Below, piece after piece: positions 17,236 to 24,531 of a stretch of DNA of 31,563 nt. The DNA is from SXZD01 sp034680345 (GTDB taxonomy: Bacteria; Pseudomonadota; Gammaproteobacteria; Burkholderiales; Burkholderiaceae_B). The notes under the pieces are model-generated. The model had not been told where the DNA came from, made no database searches, and worked only from the letters and a program-made list of their open reading frames with translations. Both the position numbers and the translations under genes were made by a program. Position 1 is the stretch's first letter, and each line of letters begins with the position of its first letter. The stretch lies in assembly GCA_034680345.1 (NCBI GenBank), contig JAXISZ010000016.1, forward strand, positions 1 through 31,563. The letters are read 5' to 3'.

Positions 17236-17790
17236 ATGCAACCAAACCATACCAAATTTTGGTTCTAGGCGACAACCTTTCTTCAGCTCATGGGTTTGCA
17301 CGTGAACGGACTTGGGTAAACTTGCTAAATAAATGACTTGATGACTCAAGTAACAAGTGCAGTGTTTTTAACAGCTCAATTTTGAAGGAAACAAGCTCAG
17401 ATGGATTGAGCCGGTTTTTACTTTATTGGAACAAAAAAAACCTAGCATTTTAATGCTGCAACTGGTTGGAGATGATGCTTGACTAGGCCTAGCACTCACC
17501 CTATTAAAGCAACAATTAATTGAAATAATTGGACTTTCAAAACAAAGTAAGGTTGAGGTGTTTTTGGTTAGCGTCAGTTTGACACTCAATTTTGGTAAAG
17601 CATATGGTCGCTAATTAAGTTAATTTTTTTAGACGTTTCAAGATAAAAAAATTGCTGCTCATACCATCGATTTTAAAAAAATAGAAAACTATTGCAAACC
17701 ATTTTAAAAACATAGCATACAACCGAACGCTGGAGAGCAACAAAAATTACTTGCTATTATTTGACTTGAGTGGGGTCTGTTGTTAACTTA
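17236..17790 (+). pseudogene. tesA: decayed TesA-type GDSL esterase/thioesterase
   Basis: Read across three frames, the plus strand matches a TesA/arylesterase from end to end. It starts at the ATG at 17236, shifts frame, then gives ILVLGDNLSSAHGFARERTW ending at a TGA. NSSILKETSSDGLSRF (block II) follows. Then comes LLEQKKPSILMLQLVGDDA, a TGA, and LGLALTLLKQQLIEIIGLSK. Later come KVEVFLVSVSLTLNFGKAYG, FQDKKIAAHTIDF and QPNAGEQQKLLAII. The catalytic Ser of GDSL is Asn, and the GND block reads GDD. At least three frameshifts or stops break it. It is a dead gene, divergent from the ybbA remnant; the C-terminal end is approximate. Confidence 0.85.
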
Positions 17791-17805
17791 AGGTTTTCCT
17801 AGGGA

Positions 17806-18285
17806 TTAGGTTTTTTTTCCTTCGGTTTTTTCTGGTGTTTTTGGCATGATGGCTGCTACTTCTGCTGCTGCTGCTACTTCTGCTGCTGCTGCTGCTTGAC
17901 GCGCAATCTCGTTAAATTGTTGCAATAAATTACGACGTACAGGAAGACGTTGATTTGGATGATTTTGAAGACCTTCAGGATTTTGAAAGTTCTCACCATG
18001 CAATTGATTGTGATGATTGTGATGATTGTGATGATTGTGATGATTGTGATGATTGTGATGATGGTGATGATTGTGATGATTGTGATGATTTTGAAATGCA
18101 CGATTTAAACGGGGTGGCACCAAAGGGGGAGCAATCATTTGACGTCCCGGGGGGGACGCTGGTTCAGCTTGTTGTTGCTGAATATTGGGGGCTTGTTCCG
18201 CTTGCGCATTCACAGGGGCATTGTTAGGCTGTAAATTTCCTGATGCAGCTAAGCTGTTTGAGCTAGAAGGTGCTACTGGTCTCAT
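17806..18285 (-). CDS. His/Asn-repeat low-complexity protein
   Basis: A 159-residue protein I do not recognise. Order of parts: a Ser/Ala/Asn/Gln-rich N-terminus (residues 1-45), a Pro-rich linker (PPGRQMIAPPLVPPRL), about 28 residues of His-His-Asn repeats (about residues 66-94), a short mixed stretch (QNPEGLQNHPNQRLPVRR), a helix-like LLQQFNEIARQ, an Ala/Glu/Val-rich segment and a Lys-rich tail. There is no signal peptide or membrane segment. The His run could bind metal ions (Ni, Zn or Cu), but that is inference. It follows ppiD by 104 bp on the same strand. The start has only a weak AGAG upstream. All three frames across the repeat are open, so coding is not proven. Confidence 0.5.
   Translation of the reverse strand: MRPVAPSSSNSLAASGNLQPNNAPVNAQAEQAPNIQQQQAEPASPPGRQMIAPPLVPPRLNRAFQNHHNHHNHHHHHNHHNHHNHHNHHNHHNQLHGENFQNPEGLQNHPNQRLPVRRNLLQQFNEIARQAAAAAEVAAAAEVAAIMPKTPEKTEGKKT
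18005..18094. repeat. 9-bp tandem repeat (10 units) encoding His-Asn-His
   Basis: Ten head-to-tail 9-bp units, tgattgtga on the plus strand, lie at 18005-18094. Eight are perfect; the seventh (18059-18067) has T to G, giving His for Asn, and the tenth (18086-18094) has G to T. The unit is three codons long, so copy-number change keeps the frame of the 17806-18285 gene. Nearby, trinucleotide ctg/gct runs at 17850-17897 encode the alanine segment. The array has no spacers and is not a CRISPR. Confidence 0.92.
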
Positions 18286-18389
18286 ATCATCTCTATATTA
18301 TTAATTAAGTTAAATTAAGTGGCAGTATGGTGAGTAAAGTTCATAAAAGGAAAAAATATAAAAGGTTAACTCTTAAAAAAGGGACTTAA

Positions 18390-20282
18390 TCAATAGACTT
18401 TTACGTTTGCTTCTTGTCGTAAAAAAGCAGTTGTAGCTGTTTCTGAAGATTTTATTAACATATCACCCCACCGACGAAGGCGATTATCGCTCAAAAGCTC
18501 TAGAGATTTAAAATCAGGCTGTTGGTATGGTATTGCGCTGGTTATTTTGATCAAGGCATATCCATCTTGCCCCATTTGAACTCCTGCATAAGCAGGAAAC
18601 TGTTTTTCATCTACGTTGAATGCTGCATTAACCACAGCTAATGGGTGCTTTAATGGCTTAGAACGCGAAACTTGCGATTGCTCAGAAAAAACCAAAGATA
18701 TTAATTTTTCTTGGACTTGCTTAAGTTTATCTTCACCATCTTTCTGAGCAAGTAATGCAGCGGCTTCTAAAGCTAGTTTTTTGTCAATCTGGGGCCGTAC
18801 ACTTTCAAAGGAGGCAATCGCTGCCGGCTCATATTTTACTGCTCTTGCCGAAATAATTTGCCCATTGATTGTAATTACTTTTGAGTTATGACCTTTTTTG
18901 AGAACTTCATCTGTGAACAAACTTGATAAAAATTCAGGATGATTCAGCAGATCAAAAGAATTTGAACTTTTAATTGTTTGTCTATTTTTAATTTGAGCGG
19001 TGTTAATTTTTAAATTAAAACGGTCAACAACTGGCTTAAGTGTTTCTGATTGGTCAAACACTAAATTGGTAAACTCTTCTGCAATTTCAGGGAATTTTGC
19101 TTGAACCTTTTGTTTTTGAATATCAGCAACAATCTGGGAGCGAATAAGTTTCAAAGGTTTAACTTCTGATGGTGTTATATTAATCAACTCTACAATATGA
19201 AACCCAAAATCTGTTTCAATTACATCACTGATTTGACCTTTTTTCAAAGAAAATGCAACCTCTTCAAAAGGCTTTACCATGGCACCACGGGCAAAAGGCT
19301 CTAAAAGCCCTCCTTGGGCTGCTGAACCCAAGTCTTGAGATAGGCTTCTAGCAAGAACAGTGAACTGTTTTGGATCTGACTTGAGTTTGAGCAATACAGC
19401 ATTGGCTTTGTCTTTTGCTGCAGTGAACTGCTGCAAATTAGATTTATCTGGAACAGCAATTAAAATATGACGCACTTGTCGTAGCTCAGAACTGGAAAAA
19501 TACGATTTGTTTTTTTCATAGTACGCATTAATCTCATCTTCTGAAACAGCAGTATAGCCAGCAATTATGTCAGAAGATAAAGTAACGTACTCAATATCTA
19601 AAATCTCATCGGTTTTAAACAATTCGCTATTTTTGTTATAGTAATTTTGTATGTCTTGGTCCTGAATCTTTACATTTTTTAAATAGTGATCTGGTAAAAA
19701 ATAATTTACAGAAATGACTCGGCTTGAATCGTTGATCTCTAATAAACGACTTAATACGGTTTTAGGAATAAAATTACTCTTAGATAATGGCTCAAGCACC
19801 TGTTTTTTTTGCAATTCACTACGTAATTGATCTTCAAACTGTGCAGGAGTACGTCCCTGGGCTGACAATAAAGCTTTATATTTTTCAAGATTAAAACGAC
19901 CATTTTCTTGAAGGTCTGTAAAACTTTCAATAAGCTGCTGAATTCGTTGATTGGTAATCGACAAGTACTCACTTCCAACAGATTTTTGCAAAAGGCGTTG
20001 CGTTATCATATCATCTAAAATAGCTTGATCTAACGCATCGGAATTAAATAGATTAGGATCAAATGCCGCGCTAAACTGTTCACGAAGCCTGTCAAAGTGT
20101 TGTTTTTTAATTTGATCGAATTCTGCTTTTTTAATCTTTATGCCATCAACCTTAGCAATCACATCGCTAGAGTTATTTATTTTTGTGTAGCTGTCTAAAC
20201 CAACAAATGCAAATGATGGAAGAATTAAAACCAACAAAATCAACTGCATCATCTTTCGATGATTGCGAAAAAATTCAAGCAT
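18390..20282 (-). CDS. ppiD: membrane-anchored PPIase chaperone PpiD
   Basis: A 630-residue periplasmic folding factor tethered to the inner membrane near the Sec translocon. It has a short cytoplasmic N-terminus (MLEFFRNHRKMMQ), one transmembrane helix at about residues 13-30, and a SurA_N-type helical domain. One parvulin domain runs from ELRQVRHILIAVPDKS (about residue 262) to TDFGFHIVELINI (about residue 360), followed by a long C-terminal chaperone part. The length equals E. coli PpiD (about 620). A -10-like box lies just upstream. In Burkholderiales this gene usually follows lon and hupB, which are not in this window; the segment upstream is eroded instead. Confidence 0.93.
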   Translation of the reverse strand: MLEFFRNHRKMMQLILLVLILPSFAFVGLDSYTKINNSSDVIAKVDGIKIKKAEFDQIKKQHFDRLREQFSAAFDPNLFNSDALDQAILDDMITQRLLQKSVGSEYLSITNQRIQQLIESFTDLQENGRFNLEKYKALLSAQGRTPAQFEDQLRSELQKKQVLEPLSKSNFIPKTVLSRLLEINDSSRVISVNYFLPDHYLKNVKIQDQDIQNYYNKNSELFKTDEILDIEYVTLSSDIIAGYTAVSEDEINAYYEKNKSYFSSSELRQVRHILIAVPDKSNLQQFTAAKDKANAVLLKLKSDPKQFTVLARSLSQDLGSAAQGGLLEPFARGAMVKPFEEVAFSLKKGQISDVIETDFGFHIVELINITPSEVKPLKLIRSQIVADIQKQKVQAKFPEIAEEFTNLVFDQSETLKPVVDRFNLKINTAQIKNRQTIKSSNSFDLLNHPEFLSSLFTDEVLKKGHNSKVITINGQIISARAVKYEPAAIASFESVRPQIDKKLALEAAALLAQKDGEDKLKQVQEKLISLVFSEQSQVSRSKPLKHPLAVVNAAFNVDEKQFPAYAGVQMGQDGYALIKITSAIPYQQPDFKSLELLSDNRLRRWGDMLIKSSETATTAFLRQEANVKVY

Positions 20283-20607
20283 AATTAAAAATTTTAATTA
20301 ACACGCAACTAGTATAAAGCATATCAATCTCTAATAAAAAATAAGGCTTTTATTTTGCTCAAACATCTTGATCATACTTTATTTGGTATGTTCAAACCAT
20401 TCAGAAGTGTCTACACTGAATAAACAATTTAAGGGAATCAAAAAGACAGCAAAATCCAATAAGATAACAATAACTCACATTGGCATACAGCAATAGCCAC
20501 GCCAATCAGTGTGACTATTGCGCTCTTTCACAGAGCTTAAATCACTGGATTCAAGTGCACAGTACAACTATTTTAGAAAATTGAAAAAACACCTAATTTA
20601 AGATTTT
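20283..20607. other. intergenic erosion zone upstream of ppiD
   Basis: Apart from the ppiD -10 candidate I can support no gene here. All frames are broken. Since the adjacent 20608-20793 segment is a transposase remnant, part of this stretch may be the rest of the same dead element, but I could not read a transposase motif in it. Confidence 0.4.
20311..20316 (-). promoter_or_regulatory. probable -10 box of ppiD
   Basis: The minus strand reads TATACT here, 29 bases before the ppiD start codon (20280-20282). The -35 region at normal spacing is only TTTTAT, so the promoter call is tentative. Confidence 0.35.
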
Positions 20608-20793
20608 CTACCCCAATCTTTTTTTCGATATATTGCTTAAAAGTTGTCCAATCATTTCTATTTTATCTTCTGTAACTGTAAATAACAGATGCTTTTTGAG
20701 TGCTTTGGCTAAAAAAATATACCCAGATTGATATACAAGTAAAGAGACTATCGGTTGTTGATGGCCAGCACCAATCACCGTATCTCCCTCCTA
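20608..20793 (-). pseudogene. IS30-like transposase remnant
   Basis: The minus strand encodes EGDTVIGAGHQQPIVSL, which resembles the conserved WEGDTIIG-type block at the start of the IS30 DDE catalytic domain. The tryptophan codon is a TAG (20791-20793). The frame continues through QSGYIFLAKALKK and a segment like VTEDKIEMIGQLLSNI, ending at a TAG at 20608-20610. The last part may correspond to the later VTADNGKEF block after an internal deletion. The GTG at 20776-20778 has an AGGAGGGA upstream, which could pass for a 56-codon gene, but the family match and broken upstream frame argue for a remnant. The family call is moderate. Confidence 0.55.
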
Positions 20794-20809
20794 ATATCCG
20801 CAATCCAAT

Positions 20810-21556
20810 CTATAACGCCTGTGAAGTTTTTAAATAAGCAGAAAAATCTAGCTCGGTTCTACGCCCCAACTCTTTTAAATTGATTAAATCAGGTACTGTT
20901 ACATAATCTTGGTTGGCAACCCAGTACACAATTGTTTTATCTTGCTGGGGGTCAAACACCACTTTCCAAATATGTGTTGGAATTGCAACGCCTCTTCCAA
21001 TGTAAATTGATTTTTGAAGAGGTGCATCAGCACTAACATCCCAATAAGCTGGGCCTGTTAGTGTGTAGATAGGACCTGAAGTGCGTAAAGCATAGCGACG
21101 GACATCTTGCTCAATTTTTGCCCATAACCCACGGTTTAACTGGCCAGATTGTGGTGCAATATTAACCAGAGACATGCTTTGTATAGAAGCTTCATCGGTA
21201 TGACTGTCCCCTGATGGATACATATGGCCACGATCATATCCTGAACGTTTATAGTCACTTAAAAGCGCTCGAACCCGCTTAGGCAAACGCGCTTCTTCAT
21301 AAAAGTCTGGCGCTCTTCGAATTGCTTTGGCTGCAACAATACGGGCACGATCAAGCATAGCAGCTGAAAATACCGGGGTTTTTCGGTCACCGTTGTATTG
21401 CACTGCAAACCCAGAAAAGCACAATGCATAATGATTTACACTCTGTGTGGCCTTAGGAACTGCAAAAAATTGTTCTGTACAACCGGAAAAGTCGCCTTCC
21501 AAGGCATGCGCTAATGAAGCATAAAAAAATAAAAAAGTAAAAAAAAGACGTTTCAT
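20810..21556 (-). CDS. secreted DNA/RNA non-specific endonuclease
   Basis: A nuclease of the NucA/Serratia type (beta-beta-alpha-metal) that cuts DNA and RNA without sequence preference. Signal peptide at residues 1-18 (MKRLFFTFLFFYASLAHA). The catalytic DRGH motif is at residues 108-111 (GYDRGHMYPSGD). The metal-binding Asn is expected at 141 in SLVNIAPQSGQLNRGLW. About 248 residues. I chose the ATG at 21556 over an in-frame TTG at 21565. It lies 50 bp after the dUTPase gene on the same strand, likely co-transcribed. It should act in the periplasm or outside, for nucleotide scavenging or against foreign DNA; no immunity gene is visible. Confidence 0.92.
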   Translation of the reverse strand: MKRLFFTFLFFYASLAHALEGDFSGCTEQFFAVPKATQSVNHYALCFSGFAVQYNGDRKTPVFSAAMLDRARIVAAKAIRRAPDFYEEARLPKRVRALLSDYKRSGYDRGHMYPSGDSHTDEASIQSMSLVNIAPQSGQLNRGLWAKIEQDVRRYALRTSGPIYTLTGPAYWDVSADAPLQKSIYIGRGVAIPTHIWKVVFDPQQDKTIVYWVANQDYVTVPDLINLKELGRRTELDFSAYLKTSQAL

Positions 21557-21606
21557 ATAAAACAAGTTCTTTTTAAAAAAGTTAATTAAAGAATCAAACT
21601 ACCCGT

Positions 21607-22287
21607 TTAAGTTTTTACAGAAGCGTAACGAACCTCTAGTGCCTCTAACACATGTTTAAGTAACCCATCTGGGCATGTTTTCTCTAAACTTGTACTCATT
21701 ACCTGCGCTAAAACTTCATTGTCTTCTTGACCATGCCAATTTTTAATATAAAAACCCTGTTTATATCCGTGTAATTGTCTAAATTGATTCAGTGCATTTT
21801 TGGCAATATACTGTAAAAACAAACTGTGTAAAGAAACATCAAAGAGTATAGCCAGCTCAAAAAAAGGTATAAGCAATGAGCCATTGGTCACCATAGAAGA
21901 TTGCGCAGCTGCATGGGCTAATTTGTCAATTGCAACACGCTGTAAATCGGAAAGATTATGGTCTACACACGCAAATGTCCCATTCATTTTTTTTACTGTT
22001 TCAGCATACTGTAAAACAACTGAATCAGTCAGCTGTGGCAATGAACTTTGTGTTAATTCATAAGACATTACAAAATGCCAAATGTCGACAATTTCTAAGA
22101 CACATTGGGCTCTATCGTTGGCCTGAGCCTTCCACCATTTATAACCTAGGTGATCCATAAGTTCAGCGCACTCAACCCAAACCGCCCGAGCCCAATTATA
22201 TTGAGCACTTAACCACTGAGGATTAACTATTTCATTGAATTGATTTTGCAAAGTTAGCATTTCTGCAACCATTTGATTTGTGTCCAA
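21607..22287 (-). CDS. dimeric all-alpha dUTP diphosphatase
   Basis: A dUTPase of the dimeric MazG-like superfamily, unrelated to the trimeric Dut of most bacteria. It hydrolyses dUTP to dUMP, keeping uracil out of DNA and feeding dTMP synthesis. The metal-binding pattern E39-x2-E42 (WVECAELMDHLGYKWWK) and E65-x2-D68 (EIVDIWHF) is intact in 226 residues. It lies upstream of the nuclease gene on the same strand. This type is best known in Campylobacter, trypanosomatids and phages, though some betaproteobacteria carry it, so transfer is possible but not shown. Whether a trimeric dut exists elsewhere in the genome cannot be told. Confidence 0.88.
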   Translation of the reverse strand: MDTNQMVAEMLTLQNQFNEIVNPQWLSAQYNWARAVWVECAELMDHLGYKWWKAQANDRAQCVLEIVDIWHFVMSYELTQSSLPQLTDSVVLQYAETVKKMNGTFACVDHNLSDLQRVAIDKLAHAAAQSSMVTNGSLLIPFFELAILFDVSLHSLFLQYIAKNALNQFRQLHGYKQGFYIKNWHGQEDNEVLAQVMSTSLEKTCPDGLLKHVLEALEVRYASVKT

Positions 22288-22414
22288 TGTATTAAACTCC
22301 TAATAAATTTAAGTTTGATATGGGATTGAAGTTAATTTGTGTTGCTCTCAAACACATAACTTAATTTGTTTTTAACGCACCACACTCAGATTATCCTTCA
22401 TTTATTTTTTTACC

Positions 22415-23290
22415 ATGCAAATTGCTAGTCTTGCTCTACTAATTAACGCCCTGATATGGGGGCTGTCCTGGATTCCTTTTAAATGGTTTGCAGCTAACGA
22501 AATTCACCCGCTATGGGCCACAGCCTTAATGTATGGAATTGCCAGCACACTCATGCTTTACCGCTGCAAAAAACAATTAACACATGCATTTAAAAATTCA
22601 GCCTTATTGCAATTGGGACTTACCTCTGGACTAACAAACGCTTGCTTTAATACCGCCATAACTTTTGGTGATGTCATTCGTGTGGTTCTTTTGTTTTATT
22701 TAATGCCAATTTGGGCAATTCTCTTAAGTCGATGGCTTTTAAAAGAAAAACTAAATACGATTTCCTTTATAAAAATTATTTTAGGGCTTAGCGGAGCTTT
22801 CATTATAACTGGAGGACACGAGTATTTAAGCAATACACTGCCCACAGAACCAGCGGACTGGCTTGCTGTGCTTGGTGGTTTTTTATTTGCACTTAACAAT
22901 GTGTTGTTAAAACGTAATGCCGAAATTCCAAGCCCACTACCAACTTTGGGCATGATTTGTGGGACAGGCTTTATTTCTCTTATGTTAGCAATTATTTTGA
23001 CATTTTTTGGTCAAATTAAAATCGCGTATGTTGTTAATTTTTCGAGTATTATCATGTTAATCATATGGTCATTGTTATTTATTATTGCCAACTCATGTTT
23101 ACAGTATGGTGCAAGCAGACTGCCAGCAGTACTAACAGCTGTTTTAATGCTTAGTGAAATTTTCTTTGGTGGCTTTTCGGCATGGATATTAAATGAAAGC
23201 AATCTAGGAACAAAAGAATTACTTGGCGGCTTTTTGATTTTTTTAGCTGCTATTTGGAAAATGCCACAATTACATTCAGATACAAAATAA
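22415..23290 (+). CDS. EamA/DMT family transporter
   Basis: A 291-residue inner-membrane protein with about ten hydrophobic helices in two EamA halves. The first half opens with ALLINALIWGLSWIPFKWF. The second is recognisable from GFLFALNNVLLKRNAEIPSP. A C-terminal block, TAVLMLSEIFFGGFSAWI, corresponds to the usual late EamA helix. Family members export or import amino acids, metabolites or drugs; the substrate cannot be read here. It is divergent from the dUTPase gene with a 127-bp spacer. No ribosome site is obvious before the ATG. Confidence 0.88.
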   Translation: MQIASLALLINALIWGLSWIPFKWFAANEIHPLWATALMYGIASTLMLYRCKKQLTHAFKNSALLQLGLTSGLTNACFNTAITFGDVIRVVLLFYLMPIWAILLSRWLLKEKLNTISFIKIILGLSGAFIITGGHEYLSNTLPTEPADWLAVLGGFLFALNNVLLKRNAEIPSPLPTLGMICGTGFISLMLAIILTFFGQIKIAYVVNFSSIIMLIIWSLLFIIANSCLQYGASRLPAVLTAVLMLSEIFFGGFSAWILNESNLGTKELLGGFLIFLAAIWKMPQLHSDTK

Positions 23291-23329
23291 AACAAAAAAA
23301 GAGAAAAATTCTTCAAATTTGTTACTAAC

Positions 23330-23360
23330 TTGAATATAGATTGCTAAAAACTGTTATAGT
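23330..23360 (+). promoter_or_regulatory. possible csp promoter
   Basis: TTGAAT at 23330-23335 and TATAGT at 23355-23360, with a long 19-base spacer. If correct, the cold-shock gene has a leader of about 150 bases (23367-23515), as in cspA-type mRNAs. An alternative promoter closer to the gene is possible. Confidence 0.35.
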
Positions 23361-23366
23361 AATGTT

Positions 23367-23515
23367 GTCTTGTTGAATCAATGATTATTTGATTTTTGTT
23401 AGTTTTTGTATTCTTTTAGCTTAATTAAGTTAACTGTTTGATATTTATAACATCATCTAATTAATCTAAGATTTAAAAAGTCGTCAGCTTGTTTTTTTAT
23501 TAAGGATTTTATTTC
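23367..23515 (+). promoter_or_regulatory. long AT-rich 5' leader of cold-shock gene
   Basis: No frame is open between the eamA stop and csp, and csp has AAGGA before its ATG. This U-rich stretch of about 150 bases, with a ttaattaa palindrome, is consistent with the long leaders that make csp mRNAs temperature-responsive. I could not derive a specific fold by eye. Confidence 0.4.
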
Positions 23516-23725
23516 ATGAGCGTTCAAACTGGTACTGTTAAGTGGTTTAATAAATCTAAAGGCTTTGGTTTTATTACCCCCGATCAAGGCGAAGAGGATC
23601 TTTTTGCCCATTTTTCTCAAATTCAAGGCAGCGGTTTCCGCGAATTGCTAGAAAATCAACGTGTCGAGTTTGAAGTCGTACGTGGTGACAAAGGACTCCA
23701 AGCGAGTAATATCCGTACAATTTAA
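23516..23725 (+). CDS. CspA family cold-shock protein
   Basis: A 69-residue single cold-shock domain, an RNA chaperone in the cytoplasm. RNP1 reads KGFGFITP (residues 15-22) and RNP2 DLFAHFSQI (residues 28-36; the usual Val is Ala). The conserved start TGTVKWFN is present. AAGGA lies about 9 bases before the ATG. It is followed at once by a strong terminator, so it is a single-gene unit. Which csp paralogue it is cannot be decided. Confidence 0.95.
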   Translation: MSVQTGTVKWFNKSKGFGFITPDQGEEDLFAHFSQIQGSGFRELLENQRVEFEVVRGDKGLQASNIRTI

Positions 23726-23738
23726 GTTTGTATGAGAT

Positions 23739-23766
23739 AAAAAAGGGTGCTTAAGCACCCTTTTTT
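23739..23766. terminator. strong bidirectional terminator after csp
   Basis: A perfect 28-bp palindrome: six A, GGGTGC, TTAA, GCACCC, six T. It works on either strand and lies between convergent csp (ends 23725) and the minus-strand gene ending at 23824. Confidence 0.92.
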
Positions 23767-23823
23767 ATGCCAAGCCTAATCTAGTAGGCAAAAAAACGAT
23801 TGTACAATCTCTAATGCTTAATT

Positions 23824-24129
23824 TTAATGAGTGGATTTTGGACCACCATTCCATGAAAAATCAAGACTTTGAGCAACACGCCAGCCGTTCATAAAATCAA
23901 TATGCATCATTTCTTTGTCAGATAAAAAGGCTTGAATTGTACCGACTACTTCGTCATTCATCCCATTGACTAAATGTAACGCATCATCCCGAAAATAACT
24001 AATGTCTAATTCTGTTTCATTGTTTTGAATAGAACGCAAAGCGTCAAACAAAAAATTAATATCAGGCTTATTTTGTTCAAGACCAAAGTACGCAAAAAAA
24101 CCAATCAGGTATAAAGCATCTGAAGTCAT
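23824..24129 (-). CDS. hypothetical protein, 101 residues
   Basis: I do not recognise this protein. It is acidic and probably cytoplasmic, with no signal peptide; the N-terminal hydrophobic stretch (ALYLIGFFAYFG) is too short and aromatic for a sure membrane helix. It looks alpha-helical to residue 65, with a mixed C-terminus (GWRVAQSLDFSWNGGPKSTH). GTGAGC lies about 6 bases before the ATG. It sits alone between csp, whose palindromic terminator serves both, and the phasin promoter. Coding is supported by a long open frame in an AT-rich region and reasonable codon use only. Confidence 0.6.
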   Translation of the reverse strand: MTSDALYLIGFFAYFGLEQNKPDINFLFDALRSIQNNETELDISYFRDDALHLVNGMNDEVVGTIQAFLSDKEMMHIDFMNGWRVAQSLDFSWNGGPKSTH

Positions 24130-24362
24130 CGCAAGCTCACTTTCATATCCATAAAAAAGATATACCTATAAATGATACATACCTTAGTTAAAAAAAATCC
24201 CCCCCAATAGTGGCAATAGTATAACAAAAAGACTTTTTTTGAATATTTGTTCTAACAATACTGTCTCTGAGTTAGAAAATCCAACTCAAATTAAAAAAAA
24301 CCAATAACATATTACTTCAAAAGACTAAAAATTATTACAAAATAATTCAATTGAAATTTTTT
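24130..24362. other. non-coding AT-rich spacer
   Basis: No gene seen. It holds the promoter of the minus-strand hypothetical gene, which I cannot place, and runs of A and C (a seven-C run near 24203). Confidence 0.4.
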
Positions 24363-24434
24363 TTGCGCAATGCACAAAAATTGCTTGACAATAAAATGAA
24401 GATGTTTAAAATAACTTTTGTTGCGACGCACAAC
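24363..24434 (+). promoter_or_regulatory. phasin promoter flanked by TGC-box repeats
   Basis: A clear sigma70 promoter: TTGACA at 24385-24390, 16 bases, then TAAAAT at 24407-24412, with a start near 24419. Two similar dyad-like elements flank it: ttgcgcaatgcacaa at 24363-24377 and gttgcgacgcacaac at 24420-24434. Repeats of this TTGC...GCAA kind are the sort of site bound by the PHB-responsive repressor PhaR in other betaproteobacteria; PhaR control is inferred. Confidence 0.65.
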
Positions 24435-24531
24435 CCGTTTGAATCAAAATAAAACGCGCAATCGGACTTTTTATGAAGCGTTGCATAAATAAACCGATTA
24501 AACTACATCACCTACTTTTAGGAGAGCTTAT

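Noticed and set aside
18005..18094. Possible CRISPR array
   Set aside because: Units are 9 bp, head to tail, with no spacers and no cas genes nearby; the 16-bp array at 1-59 is rejected for the same reason.
17955..18227. Asp-Asp-Cys repeat frame on the plus strand
   Set aside because: A by-product of the 9-bp repeat, which leaves all frames open; the minus-strand HNH frame is longer and has flanking non-repeat protein.
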